Part shown: one piece after another, positions 44,361-55,906 of the stretch
Position numbering within the stretch: position 1 is the stretch's first letter
Layout of the letters: each line of letters opens with the position of its first letter
NCBI GenBank assembly: GCA_949751835.1
Contig: CATKHK010000127.1
Span: 1-64,000, forward strand
Direction: 5' to 3'
DNA: 64,000 nt
Source: Blepharisma japonicum
Taxonomy: Eukaryota; Ciliophora; Heterotrichea; Heterotrichida; Blepharismidae
Translations under genes and position numbers: made by a program
The notes under the pieces: model-generated
Seen by the model: the letters and a program-made list of their open reading frames with translations, nothing else
What the model was told of the DNA's origin: nothing
The model's database searches: none

Positions 44361-45596
44361 CTATACAAGTCTGTAAGATTTGGTCGAAAGCCTTGTAAGT
44401 AAAAGTGGAGAAAAACGCAGCCATGCACATATTTTTGAATCGATACAATAAGATTGGCATTTCTTACAATGTTCCAGCTTTACTCCTGAAACTTCTCATT
44501 TGTTTCTAACAATACCTATATTTATAAGTCTTTCAGTAACCTGTGAAGTCTCATTATGCGAAATTGTGATTTTCTTGACATTTGAAAAATAAGCCCCACT
44601 GAGCAATTCTCTTGCTCCATTATCTTCTAATTTATTAAAGCTAACATCAAGTTCCTCTAATGATTTATTATTGAATAAAATATTTCTCATGATTTTTCCG
44701 CCCTCAATTCCAAGTTTATTTGATTTTGCATAAAATTCAGCTAAATTCAATTTAACCAAAACTTTTGCTAAATACCCAATTCCTTCAGCCCCAATATTAT
44801 TCTGGCTTACATTTAATATTTTTATATTTTTCAAGCATACTAAAGCCATAGCTAAATATTTTGCTCCTTCCCCTCCTAATTCATTAGCTCTCAAATTAAG
44901 TTTTTGCAGATTTTCTAACTGGCTTAATGGTGCTGCCAGACATTTCATTCCCGTAGCTTCTATTTTTGTTTGAATTAATCCAAATTCTTTGAGCTCTTTA
45001 AGTTCTTGTATCCCTTGGCCTAATACTTTTACTGCGTCGACCTCTAATTTAATTTCAGAAATTTCAAGAGATTTTAAATGTGATAAGGTTTGGATTTTTG
45101 GGAAAAAATTAATTGCGGCGTCTAATTCAATTTTCCCTCCTCTTAATTCAAGATCTTCAAGAAATTGCATGACTGGTAAGGCATTCGCAAGATGAGTCAT
45201 GTCTTGAGCTGAAATTAAGGATTCATTTACTTCAAGCTTATTTAAGTCTAAATATCGGAGTTTTATAAGTTTCCTAAAAACTTCCCGGATTTTCCCTTTG
45301 ATTGTGGATTTATACTTGTCAAAATAATTTGTAAGATAAATCATTTGATAAGGAGTCGGGAAAAATCCTGCTGCAGCAGTAAGTCTTATGCAGGAATTTG
45401 ATATAGGAAGGTCTTGAAAATTCTTTTCGGTAAGGAGGGTTTGTTGGGATTTTGAATTTTTAAACCAAAGTAAAAGTTTGCCTTGTATGGAAGTAATATA
45501 TGGTTTAAGGTTTGAAAGTAAAAGTTTATAAGAAGAAACATCGGGAAGGATTATTTTCTCTTTGTCAAGCTCAATTTCAAAGGAATACAGCACCAT
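44361..45596 (-). CDS. Leucine-rich repeat (RNI-type) protein
   Basis: A 411-residue protein. The start was placed at MVLYSFEIELDKEK (45594-45596) rather than the ATG at 45659, because the extra 21 residues read like untranslated sequence. From ~100 onward there are about nine ribonuclease-inhibitor-type repeats with the x-L-x-x-L-x-L-x-x-N pattern: LQKLNLRANELGGEGAKYLA, IKILNVSQNNIGAEGIGYLA, LEELDVSFNKLEDNGARELL. Such proteins mediate protein contacts. The N-terminus has a ubiquitin-like flavour, with strand-rich sequence. A TGA at 44496-44498 extends the protein by a Cys- and basic-rich tail of 45 residues. Confidence 0.82.
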
Positions 45597-45864
45597 TTTG
45601 TATATGAAACGATTTATGAATGATATCAGAATTATGCATGTTGTATTGGGAAATAACATTTTTGAATAAAAGCAAGTTTATATGAAAATTATACAAAGAT
45701 AAGAGAAAATATTTAGTTTTGTAAATTAAAATCCAGAAATTTATTGAATTAAGAAATTTATACTCGGTAGAACAGAATAATATTATAACATAAAAGTCAT
45801 AATTTTATTTAAATATCATAAATTTTTAAACAAATTTAAAGCTTGAAAATATTATCTAGCATTA

Positions 45865-46440
45865 TTATCCAAATAATTTAAAAGCACTTCCAGTTTCCTT
45901 TGTAAATACTGAAGAATTAATTGCTATAACAGGGACTATTTTTCTTCGTGGTGCTTTTTTCCTTAAGTCATCAGTCACATGTTTTTCTTGCTTCTTCTGC
46001 TTCAGTTTTTTCTTTGTTTTTGTTTTCTTTTTTTTACTGTCTATTTTTTCTTTAATTTCCTTAACTGGAGCCTCTACAAGGTTATCATTTGGCCTTTTTG
46101 GGTCAAATCTTTTAATCTGTGTAGGTGCAGCAGCTCCTTTTTCGATAAATCTATTAGAAGATGGGACTACTTCTCCTAATAACTTAAGCATTTTCTTTTT
46201 CTCGTCATCATGCTCAGTTTTCTCTTCACTTTTTATGTATTTTTCTTGTAATTCTTTTGGTAATTTTTTCAGGTCTATGTCCCCAACAAATCTTTCGTCA
46301 AATTTAAACCTTGGGTCACCACCAGCAAGTTTTTGCAGCTCTAAAAAATAATGCCCATTTTGGTCTTCAAATACAGGATTTGTGTGAAAATTTGTATGGA
46401 TTCCTTCGCCTAAATCAAGATCTAATTGTAATTTAGACAT
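45865..46440 (-). CDS. Lysine-rich protein, possible nucleolar (NOL8-like) factor
   Basis: A 191-residue protein, ATG at 46438-46440, TAA stop, no intron and no TGA. It contains GGDPRFKFDERFVGD near residue 40. The D-P-R-F-x-x-D-x-R-F pattern is typical of nucleolar ribosome-biogenesis proteins such as NOL8/Nop8 and ESF1. A Lys-rich segment follows (KKKKTKTKKKLKQKK), likely a nuclear or nucleolar signal, and the protein ends in SAFKLFG. The family link rests on the short motif only. Confidence 0.7.
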   Translation of the reverse strand: MSKLQLDLDLGEGIHTNFHTNPVFEDQNGHYFLELQKLAGGDPRFKFDERFVGDIDLKKLPKELQEKYIKSEEKTEHDDEKKKMLKLLGEVVPSSNRFIEKGAAAPTQIKRFDPKRPNDNLVEAPVKEIKEKIDSKKKKTKTKKKLKQKKQEKHVTDDLRKKAPRRKIVPVIAINSSVFTKETGSAFKLFG

Positions 46441-46529
46441 TTTATTAAGAAAATCTGACTCTAAATAATAAATTTAAGCATAAAAATGCAGTCATATTTT
46501 ATAATTAAAATGCAATATTTTAAATTAAA

Positions 46530-48089
46530 TTATTGTTGATCTGCTATGTGTTTTAACATAACAACTTTAAATTCTTCTAAATCTAAAACGCCATCATTAT
46601 TAAGGTCAGCTTGTTTAAAAATTTGTTGCCAAATGCCATCAGAAACATCTTTGCTGGTTTCTCCAAGAAATTCTTTTATTTCTTCAACTGAAATTTTCCC
46701 ATTTTTATCTTTATCATATGCTCTGAATGCAGTTTCAAGCCTTTCCTGTGATAATGCTTTTTTCCAGTTCAATGCTGCAGTTAGGAATTCATTATAATCA
46801 ATGTATCCATTTTCATTAGAATCGCAATGCTCTAATATTTCATCAACATTAAATATTGATAATAATCCTCTCACCATAAACCCATGCTTTAATTCATTTA
46901 TAGATAGCTTTCCATCACCATTTTTGTCAAGCGCCACAAAGATTTTCCTCAGATCATCTAATTCTTTTGTAGTCATTAAATGTGAAGCTATAAAAGCTAA
47001 TGTTGCTTGTTGCAATTTTCTATTTGCCTATATAATAAATACATGAAAAGAGCTGATATTCTCTAAAGTTTCATTCTGTATAATATTATCATCAATAATA
47101 TTTTTCGTCCTATCACGTATTCATGGATCATTTATAAGCTCTTTAGCAGTTGGCCTCTTTGTAGGATTGCTTGTAAGCATTCTTTTTATAATATTTTTCG
47201 CTTCTTTTGAAATATGAGCTCATTCTGCACCAGAAAAAGTAAAAACCCCTCTCTTTATTTTTGTAAAAATCGCAGCTTCACTTGTCCCATTAAAAGGTGG
47301 ATATCCGCTGAGCATGATATATAAAATTACTCCGCAGCTTCATATATCGCATTTTGTGTCATAATTTCCTTCTATAACTTCTGGAGCTACATAATAAGAG
47401 CTCCCTACAAATTGTTTCACGTTTTCTTCAGGCTGGATTTTTGTTGCGATTCCGAAATCAATAATTTTTAATATAGAAGTATCACTTTTATCTTGAAATA
47501 AAATATTTTCAGGTTTAATATCTCTATGAACAATTCCTTCTCCATGACAAGCAATAAGTCCTGATAAAATTTGATATATTCAATTAGCTGCCGCATTTTC
47601 TGAAAAATTTCGGTTTTGTACAATTCTTTCAAATAATTCTCCTCCTGTGCAAAGCTCAGTGACTATATTGATTGTTTGGTCATTCTCAATTAATTCAATA
47701 ATTTTTATAATATTTGGGTGATCTAGATTTCGCAAAATTCTCATTTCGTCGACTGCAGAGTCTTTTAAACTGTAATCATTTCCTCTTTTTCTGAATACTT
47801 TTATTGCTCTATGAAGCCCAGTTTCTGAGCAGACTGCTTTATAGACTATTGAAGAGCCTCCATCACCAATAATATCTAAAATCTGATAAAAATCACTTAG
47901 TTTTGCATCTCGATGATGAACAAATTGTTTACGATGAATTTTTAACGAAATATCAGAAGGTCGAGCTGAATGCAGAGAATCTGAAATAAATGGTTTTGGA
48001 GGTGGTGCTGCTTTATCAAAACTGGTGTCTTTTGATTGGTCTTGCTTAATCTCGTCAGGCTCAACTGGCAATCTTTGACAACAGCCCAT
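46530..48089 (-). CDS. Calcium-dependent protein kinase (CDPK)
   Basis: A 514-residue protein with two exons (48089-47043 and 47027-46530). The N-terminus MGCC is a good N-myristoylation plus palmitoylation signal, so membrane attachment is likely. The kinase domain (~68-325) has the Gly loop [10 protein letters not shown]97 in [13 protein letters not shown] at 188, DFG at 211 and an APE motif. A junction segment follows, and the 15-nt intron falls inside [18 protein letters not shown], a conserved CDPK block. Four EF-hands are intact: [12 protein letters not shown] (~383), [12 protein letters not shown] (~418), [12 protein letters not shown] (~454) and [12 protein letters not shown] (~490). 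The enzyme phosphorylates Ser/Thr when calcium releases the autoinhibitory helix. Such kinases are typical of ciliates, apicomplexans and plants. Confidence 0.95.
47028..47042 (-). other. 15-nt intron in the CDPK gene
   Basis: On the minus strand the intron reads GTATTTATTATATAG. Removing it joins TTT-CAT to GCA-AAT and restores the conserved CDPK junction ([11 protein letters not shown]); unspliced, the TAG would end the protein before the EF-hands. Confidence 0.93.
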
Positions 48090-49106
48090 TATTATTTGAA
48101 GAAATGATTAGTTTTGCGTTAGTAGGCTTCTTCAATATAATATTCTGAATTATCTATTAACTAATAATATCATAGGTGCTGATTTATGGAATTTTTAAAT
48201 ATCTTTATTATATGAATAATAATTAATTTTATATAATATCTCTAGCACATTTTTGTGTGGTCTTTAGAATTTCAGCTGTCTATAGGACATAAAAATTGAT
48301 ATGAAAAATTGCCAAAATGAGCTAAAGAGTGTTCTTGATTCACAACAGTTAGAAGTTATTAAGTAAAAAAATCTAATGGAATTATGTATAAAAAGGTAAA
48401 GTGAAATTAATGGATTTATTACTTTTTGATTAATATGGTTATTCTGTTACAATCTTTATAATTAAGATCTCCTATTTCTCTTTTGTATTGACTATATACG
48501 AAAAATGTGTTTGCTAATTTAACCTAAAGTCTAAGCAAAATTTTATTCAGCTTAATAAAACTTTTATTTTAAAAGAAAATGCCCAGTAACTGCTTAACAT
48601 TCAGAGTCAGTAAAAGCACTTTTTTATATATACAAAGTATTTTTTTATGGCCTAAATGAAAGGTGATTTAGTAATTCTCAAAAATATACAAGCTAATACT
48701 GATAGTCCAACTTATGTATGTCAATATTTTGAAATTAGTTAATGAAGTAATGATTAATCAATTTTTATATTATTTTTACATTTATAATTCTTAAAGTTAA
48801 GGTTTATTTTTCTAAAGCTCTTAGAGAAACCCCTTAATTTCTCATATTCAATTATATTTATCTCTTTATATAATGATTGTTCTTTCCTACTACTAATTGC
48901 CTTGTATCCAAAAACTTATTTAGGATATTTATCGCTATAAACTCAAATTCTTAAAAAAAATCGTTTAGGCTGCGTCCATTATTTTTCTTAACTCCCTTCT
49001 CTTATATTTACGATTATAATTTAGGCCTTTCTCGTTCTTCTTTTAGCCATATTTAGTGTCCATTTTTCATAGATCAGTGAAGTCGTTTAGATTATAAACC
49101 TCAAAT
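48090..49106. other. Intergenic DNA, ~1 kb
   Basis: AT-rich spacer between the divergent starts of the CDPK and zinc-finger genes. No open frame, RNA gene or repeat recognised. Promoters of both genes should be in it. Confidence 0.5.
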
Positions 49107-49586
49107 ATGAAAGACATGATTTTTAAATGTTCCGCAATCGGCTGTCCTAGAACTTATACAAATAAATTCAACCTCAAACGTCATTTCGAAGCTTTTCATA
49201 GTGAAGACAAGAAATACCAATGCAAGTATTGCTTCAAACTTCTTTCGTCGAAACAAAATTTAAGAGAGCACACCTTTACCCATTCGGGCGAAAAGCCTTA
49301 TTGTTGTAAGGAGCCAGGGTGTGGTGTTAGCTTTAGGCAAGGAAGCCAGTTATCAGCTCATAAAAGAATTCATGCAGCAATTAAAACTTTTTCAACTGGA
49401 TCACAAGAAGATAGTGAAACCGAAGGACCTTATATAAAATTATCAGATTTTTTAGTAAAAAATCCTAGGATTTTGGATGAGAAGATGGAAGTTTTAGATC
49501 AAAGTTTTAAGGATATTGATGTTAAGCTCCCTCCTATTTCAGTTTCTCAAGAATTCGATTGCTTGCCAAGTTATATACTTTATTAA
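49107..49586 (+). CDS. C2H2 zinc-finger protein
   Basis: A 159-residue protein with three consecutive C2H2 fingers in residues ~8-90: C-x4-C in KCSAIGCPRTYTNKFNLKRHFEAFH, then CKYCFKLLSSKQNLREHTFTH, then CKEPGCGVSFRQGSQLSAHKRIH. The linker HSGEKPY is the canonical TGEKP type between DNA-binding fingers. The first and third fingers have the longer C-x4-C spacing seen in TFIIIA, YY1 and GLI-type proteins. The C-terminal ~65 residues are acidic and lack domains. It is probably a sequence-specific DNA- or RNA-binding protein. Confidence 0.88.
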   Translation: MKDMIFKCSAIGCPRTYTNKFNLKRHFEAFHSEDKKYQCKYCFKLLSSKQNLREHTFTHSGEKPYCCKEPGCGVSFRQGSQLSAHKRIHAAIKTFSTGSQEDSETEGPYIKLSDFLVKNPRILDEKMEVLDQSFKDIDVKLPPISVSQEFDCLPSYILY

Positions 49587-50324
49587 AATTATTGTATAGA
49601 TAACGAAATTACTGATAATTAATTAAATTTAAGTTGCGACAAAATAACTATTTAAGCTTATAATAATATCAAGAGTGATTCATAAGACTAAGGAAATTGC
49701 ATTTCAGCCAGTAATAAATAATGGTAATAATATCACTTTATTTATAGTTAAAAATCATAAAATGGCTATTTACGTGAGATGATTATTTAAAATGGTAAAA
49801 AAAGAATAAATTTTAGCCCAAGTTAAACTGAAGTTTATAAAAAATTTTTATTATAATAGAGGCTTGGAAATGCTAGAAATTTTAATTATTAAGTTTCTAA
49901 TATCCAATATTTAGACACATTTATTAACTAAATATAGCACTCTTCTTTCTGTATAAATAGATAAAAATCAATCTATAATTGATAATTAAACATAATTATT
50001 TTAATAAATTAAATTGAGAGCTCAATTCATTTTTATAGTAAGCAGCTAATATCCTCTTTAAATTTTTTCATATTTATTCCACAATATAGAGTTGAAATTT
50101 TAGACTTAAAAAGATTGCAATAGGATATGATACTGTAAGATGTCATAGAAATTTATCAATTATTTTATTTAATATTTTAAATTATTTGCAGGAAATCTTG
50201 AAAGTATAGACAAATATTGCTTAATACTTATAAACTCATAAAGGAAACGTTTTAAGTATTTGAGTTCATCTAATAAAATATAATTAGATTATAATCTCGA
50301 ATTAAATAAAATAATCACAAAAAA
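49587..50324. other. Intergenic DNA
   Basis: About 740 bp of very AT-rich sequence between two converging genes. I see nothing recognisable in it; for this window it is a long convergent gap. Confidence 0.5.
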
Positions 50325-50882
50325 TTAACGTATTACTTCAATATTTCCTTTCTCATTGTATTTATTAGCTGAAAAAGACTCAATATTTATGAATTTAGTT
50401 TCCTTTGGTGATGATACCATAGAAAAAAGAGTCTCTTTTTGCATCGATGTCCTAGACTTAGAAGTAGACTTCATCGGTGTTAATAAAGGGCTTCTTCTTT
50501 CTCTCTGCACCAATGCGTTATGAATTTTCTTACGAATTAAAAATTTTTTAGATAAAATTGAGTTGGTCGAGTTGCATAGTTGGCTTCCTTTGATTTTCAA
50601 ATTTATAGGGGAATCTCGAAAAATATCATTATTGTCATAGGCATTTGAGCTGAGCCCTTTAATAGCTCGAAATGATTTTACAGTCATATTTTGTGTCCGT
50701 CTTGGTTCAGGAGTTTTTTGAAGTAGTTTTGTTACGGAATTAGCGAAACTTATATGATAAATTTCTTTTCAATTTTTGTCAGAAGGTTTGATTTTAGGTA
50801 GCTTGGTTTCTTTAAAAATCTGCCTTAATGTTCTATTTGTAGGTGAAAAAGTTTGTCCTAAGCTGTTTAGACCTAAATTCAT
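50325..50882 (-). CDS. Basic Ser-rich protein, unknown
   Basis: A 185-residue basic protein starting at ATG 50880-50882 (MNLGLNSLGQTF), with one TGA (Trp) in SDKNWKEI and TAA stop. It is Ser/Lys/Arg-rich with scattered SP/TP sites (LLQKTPEPRR, RRSPLLTPMKS). No domain, membrane segment or repeat is visible. It resembles in composition the small basic protein encoded at 41563-41931, but I see no clear alignment. Confidence 0.65.
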
Positions 50883-51195
50883 TAATTATGGATTAATGAT
50901 CTTAAAACTTGTAACTTTTTCTAAGGCGGATGAAATCTGATTTTATCTCCACCTTTTTAAGGATAATCTATAATTGAATTCAGTCTTAAAATAAAAGGAA
51001 TTTAATTATTGGATATTTTTGCAACTCATTTGCAAAAATTAATCCTATAAATATTAAAACTCTAATGCTTTTAGATTATCACTAATAATATAGGTTGCTT
51101 ATACACTGTAAATAGTTTTACCTTATAATAAAGCATCTTAAATTTAAAATACCCATAAAATTTATTGATAAAATTGTAAGTGCAGAATACTATAA
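50883..51195. promoter_or_regulatory. Divergent upstream region
   Basis: AT-rich 313 bp between the divergent starts of the basic protein gene and the first carrier gene. Nothing specific recognised. Confidence 0.4.
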
Positions 51196-52101
51196 ATGTC
51201 TGGGTCATTTCTCTCAGATTTTTTAGTCGGAAGCATAAGCGCTAGTATTGGGAAAACTGCTGTAGCACCATTAGAAAGAGTTAAGCTATTATTGCAGTTA
51301 CAGCATGCAAGTACTCAAATGGACCCAAATAAACACTATAAAGGAATTACAGATTGTTTTAAAAGGGTTTACCATGAACAAGGATTTTTATCATTTTGAC
51401 GTGGAAATCTTGCAAATGTCCTGAGATATTTTCCGACCCAAGCATTTAATTTTGCAATTAAAGACTTTTTGAATAAGCATTTCAACAAATATAGCAAAAA
51501 AGAAAATTTTAGGAAGTTCATGATTGCTAATATACTATCTGGAGGCTTTGCAGGGACTGCTTCATTACTTGTAGGATACCCGCTAGACTTTATCCGCACA
51601 AGACTAGCTGTAGATGTAGGGAAAATCCCAGAGGAAAGAGAATTCAAAAGCTTAACAGACTGTGCATTAAAGATTATAAAGCATGACGGAGTTCTTGGGC
51701 TTTATAAAGGAACATTAATTTCTATTCCCATATTTTTTATTTATAGAGGTCTATATTTTGGGTTGTATGATACTTATAAAGATTCTATCCCAAAAGGGCG
51801 TTTCGATGTTTTAATTAAATTTGCATTGGCTCAATCAGTAACTATATTTGCTGGACTTTTTGTATACCCATTGGACACTGTGAGAAGAAGATTAATGATG
51901 CAAGCAGGAAGGAAAGATATTATCTATGAAAGCACATTGGATTGCTTTAAAAAGATTTATGCTAATGAAGGTGGGAGTAAAGCATTTTTTAAAGGAGCTT
52001 TAGCAAACTTAATTAGAAGTGCTGGAGGAGCATTAATTTTGGTATTTTATGATTCGATTAACCAAACATTATTTGGAGTTAAGAAACATAATACACATTA
52101 A
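51196..52101 (+). CDS. Mitochondrial ADP/ATP carrier-type protein 1
   Basis: A 301-residue mitochondrial carrier with the threefold repeat of ~100 residues. The P-x-D/E-x-x-K/R signatures are PLERVK, PLDFIR and PLDTVR. The block [20 protein letters not shown] is strongly ADP/ATP-carrier-like, with the conserved FWRGN Trp encoded by TGA. The third repeat has RRRLMM, one change from the RRRMMM hallmark of ADP/ATP translocases. It exchanges matrix ATP for cytosolic ADP across the inner membrane if canonical. It is the most conserved of the three carriers here. Confidence 0.93.
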
Positions 52102-52291
52102 GTCTGATTTGAAGATTCTATAATATTAGCTATTATTACCTCTAATAAGCTAGTGATAAAATGCATATAGTCAGAGTTTTTATTTTTATTTCATGAATAA
52201 TAAAACCAATTTTCCTCTGCCTTTATTAAAACATTAATTTTCTAATACAGTTGCAGATTGATCATATCTGATATGTATTATCTAAAATAAA

Positions 52292-53188
52292 ATGACAGAT
52301 AAGTCTCTTTCTACTTTTGCAATTACTGCAACTATACAATCCCTAACAAAGTGCCTAATAGATGCTCCTTTTGAAAGAATAAAGCTACTTCTTCAGCTAC
52401 AACCTGGCATTCCTCAATTATATCCAAACAATAGATATGAAGGAATTTTTGATTGCATTATAAGAGTATATAGAGAGCAAGGCTTTTTATCTTATTGAAG
52501 AGGAGTTACTCCTGAAATTTTGTTAAATATAATTAAGCGCCTTTGAATGTTCAGTTTAAATGATTATTTTAGGGTAAACATCGCCAAGCATAACAATGGA
52601 TTCGTAAAAAATATTTTTGCAGGAACACTTTCTGGAATGACTAGCTTAATAATAACTTATCCGCTTAACTGCTTAAGAACGAAGCTAGCAGTTGATGTTG
52701 GTAGATCTTTAAATGATAGAGAATATAAAGGCATGAATGATTGTGCAATTAAAATATGAAAAACTGATGGAATTAGAGGATTTTTTAGAGGCATTTGATT
52801 AACATTTCCTGGAATTTTGATATATAGAGGAATGTATTTTGGGCTCTATAATACTTTAAAAACTTCATCTATCAGCACTCGTGATTTATTTGTTAACTTT
52901 GCAATAGCCCAATTTATTACTACATTCTCTAGTTTAACAGTGTATCCAATTGATACAGTTAGAAGAAGAATGATAATGCAGACAGGAAAATTCCGTGATT
53001 TAATGAATATTAGCACTGATGCTCAGCGTCAAGAAGAAAAGTTTAAAAATTCATTTGATTGTGCTTATAAAATACTTAGAAAAGAAGGCTTTAAATCATT
53101 TTATGGGGGATTTTGATTTAATTTCATTAAAGGAATAGGCGGAGCCTTATTATTAGTTGGATATGATTTAATTGGAGAGTACCGTTAA
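52292..53188 (+). CDS. Divergent ADP/ATP carrier-type protein 2
   Basis: A 298-residue carrier, ATG at 52292, with at least four TGA tryptophans. The overall layout is as in carrier 1 but clearly diverged and much closer to carrier 3. Signatures are PFERIK, PLNCLR and PIDTVR; in the second the acidic residue that forms the matrix salt bridge is Asn. The hallmark reads RRRMIM. An insert of ~15 residues (FRDLMNISTDAQRQ) precedes the third matrix helix. FLSYWRG replaces FWRGN. Transport substrate may have changed; an ADP/ATP role is not safe to assume. Confidence 0.85.
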
Positions 53189-53275
53189 TAATGGTTTAGA
53201 TTAAAAATAAAATTTCTATTTAAATATTCCAAAAAATATTGTTAATAACGTCATAAAACCACTTGGTATATGATA

Positions 53276-53513
53276 ATTTTGATGAAAAGCTGAAACAAAA
53301 TAAAAATCATAAATTATATAAAACAGCAAAAATTTGCATTTTGCCTAGGCTCAGTCGCATTCCCCAAATTTCAGTAGGCAAAATAACTCCAATTACCCCT
53401 GCTATAACTGCAAGTAGCCCTTATTTAAATCTCAGTAAAAATTCTTCATGAGTGCTTATCAATATAAAAAGAAAAATAAAATTTTCTATAAAGAAGACAA
53501 AAATAAAGATTAA
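53276..53513 (-). pseudogene. Truncated copy of the PIG-U gene 3' end
   Basis: The plus-strand sequence from AAATTTGCATT through GGCAAAATAACTCCAATTAC to TTCATGAGTGCTTATCAATAT matches 54700-54950, the C-terminal coding part of PIG-U, with several substitutions and indels. It sits just downstream of carrier 2, exactly as full PIG-U sits downstream of carrier 3. It has no upstream PIG-U exons and no open frame of its own. It marks a segmental duplication that took a carrier plus the neighbouring 3' end of PIG-U. Confidence 0.85.
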
Positions 53514-53687
53514 GCTTTACAATATTTTTTTATTTTTAAAACTCTGCATTTAAAAAATTACAAAAAAAGTCCTATGAGTATATTTTTTCGCTTTATAAAG
53601 AAAAATCTCTTAATTAAATCAATTTTTAAAATATAAATTTCCCAACGGTTACAGTTTGATATTCTCCGACATCTTATTGACAATATA

Positions 53688-54539
53688 ATGTCAGATAACC
53701 CTCGAGCCAAAATTACAATTCCAACAGTCGTATCTGTAGCATCAAGATACATAAGTGAAGCTCCTTTAGACAGAATAAAGCTGCTCCTTCAGCTCCAGCG
53801 AGGAATTCCTCAGCTATATCCAAACAATCTTTATAAAGGTATTTTTAATTGCCTGATAAGATTATACAGAGAGCAAGGTTTTTTATCTTATTGAAGAGGA
53901 ATTACTCCTAGAGTTATTGAGGACATATCAAAGCGCCTTTGATTGTTCAGTGTAAATGGTTTTTTGAGGACAAAATTTCCTCAGTGAGATGACAGTTTGG
54001 GGAAAAATATTTTTACAGGAGGAATTTCTGGAACGTCTAATTTAATAGTAACTTATCCATTTGATTGTATAAGAACGAAGCTAGCGGTTGATATAGGTAG
54101 AACATTAAGTGAAAGAGAATACACGAGTACGTATGATTGTGCGATTAAAATATGAAAAGTTGATGGAATAAGAGGATTTTATAGAGGAGCTTGATTAGCA
54201 TTCCCAGAAATTTTTATATATAGAGGAATTTACTTTGGGTTATATCATTCTTATAAACATACTGTGCACCCTAAGGATATCATTGCTGTCTTTTATTTTG
54301 CACAAATTATTACTACATTATCTAGCTTAGCGTCTTATCCATTTGATACTATTAGGAGAAGAATGATGATACAGTCAGGAAAGGCAGAAAAATTTAAAAA
54401 TTCATTTGATTGCGCTATTAAAATACTCAGAAAAGAAGGCATTAAATCATTTTATGGAGGATTTTGACTAAATTGGCTTAGAGCATTAAGTGAATCCTTA
54501 TTATTAGTTGTGTATCACATTATTGCTTTTGAGGGTTAG
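53688..54539 (+). CDS. Divergent ADP/ATP carrier-type protein 3
   Basis: A 283-residue carrier, the tandem partner of carrier 2 (shared blocks include IKLLLQLQRGIPQLYPNN, LYREQGFLSYWRG and IRTKLAVDIGRTL). Signatures are PLDRIK, PFDCIR and PFDTIR, so the three salt-bridge positions keep their acidic residues. The hallmark reads RRRMMI. It lacks the insert present in carrier 2. At least six Trp codons are TGA. It is convergent with PIG-U (58 bp between stops). Inner-membrane nucleotide exchange is the best guess. Confidence 0.85.
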
Positions 54540-54597
54540 AAAAGAATTATTTATTAGTTAAAAGTATTTAAATTCACAAAATAAGCAAAATCTATAA

Positions 54598-55782
54598 TTA
54601 TTTTAATATTGATAAAACTGCTTCTTCAACAATCATTTTGCATATTATCTGGTGTTTTTTCTTTTTAATCTCCTCATTAACTTGATGCAAAAGTCCAAAC
54701 AAAAATCCATAAATCATTAAATTTGTAAAAATCGTTTGGAAAAACAAAAAATTTGCATTTCCACCTACTCTTTCAGTTCACATTCCCCACATTGCAATAG
54801 ACAAAATAACTCCAATTACCCCAGCTGTGACAGTAAAGAACCCTGATTTAACTCTCATTATAAGTTCTCCATGAGTGCTTATCAATATAAATGGAATCAT
54901 AAAATCTTCCATTGTAGGATGTGGGTGTGAGACTACACAAATTAGATAAAGAATGCAAAAATAAAGATTTGAAGTGTTTTTATACATGCTGTATTTGCTG
55001 TATTTGTGGAGTAAACAGTGTAGAGGATAAATATAGAGCCAAGGGTGTATAGCTAATATGACTCTGTATAATAGCTGATAACGTTTGAACATTTCTAGTA
55101 TTAAATACCATGCCATTCCTATATTAGGCTTAATATCATAATTCAATAATTGTGCTATTTGGCATGACCAAAGCCAGTCCCATGTTTCCCCAAATAATAC
55201 ATAGCTAGCTGCAAATAGAGAAAAAGCCATCAAAAATGCCAAAATGTATATTCTCTTTGTGAAATGATTAAAATACCATAAGCTAGATATTGATAGCATA
55301 CATGGGTCTAAATAGCTTAAAAAACTTATAGCAAAAACCGCACGCAGCCTTCTTCTTTCAAAAGTAAAATACCCAAAAGCTAAAATTGCCAGATGAATAA
55401 AAGAAGAAAGTGACATAGATGAGGTCGAAATAATCGAGATAGGGTTTAATAAATAGATAGAAAATGCAAGTTTACTCTATATAATAATTACCTTTGTGAT
55501 GAGGTAGATATAGATGGAGTTCAGTAGATCTGCTGATAAAATTAAGCCAAAAATTATGTGTTGGGAAGGCATTAGACTGAAAAGTCATAGAATAAGAGGA
55601 GGAGTGTGGACAGGGAAGTCGGGATAGTAGGGAGATAAGCCAAGAGATAAATAGGATAATCCTTCTAAAGCATTTTTGTAGTCTGTGTAAGGTGATGAGA
55701 TGTGAGGAATTGGTTGAATTGGAAACCAGTGATACATGATAAGTCTTAGTAAGATTCCTATGGATGCGATCTTGTAAAGCAT
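54598..55782 (-). CDS. PIGU: GPI transamidase subunit PIG-U-like
   Basis: A 389-residue multi-pass ER membrane protein in two exons (55782-55492 and 55476-54598). It starts with MLYKIASIGILLRLI. The diagnostic PIG-U block is present as PNIGMAWYLILEMFKRYQ (family pattern PNIGLxWYFxxEMF). YLLNPISIIS after the intron fits the conserved 'LNPxxI' element. About nine hydrophobic segments are visible. PIG-U is a non-catalytic subunit of the complex that attaches GPI anchors to proteins, and is related in sequence to GPI mannosyltransferases. A truncated copy of its 3' end lies 1.3 kb away. Confidence 0.88.
55477..55491 (-). other. 15-nt intron in PIG-U
   Basis: On the minus strand it reads GTAATTATTATATAG, nearly identical to the CDPK intron. 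Removal joins ...YLITK to SKLAFSIYLLNP and restores the frame; retention gives TAG. Confidence 0.92.
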
Positions 55783-55906
55783 ATCCCTACTGTGTATTAA
55801 TTATTTATTCATTAGCATATCATAATAACTTAAGAAAAATTTAAGTAATTTTAGCAAATAAATATGCAATATAAAATAATTTATGATAAAAGCTTCTTCG
55901 GTCTAA

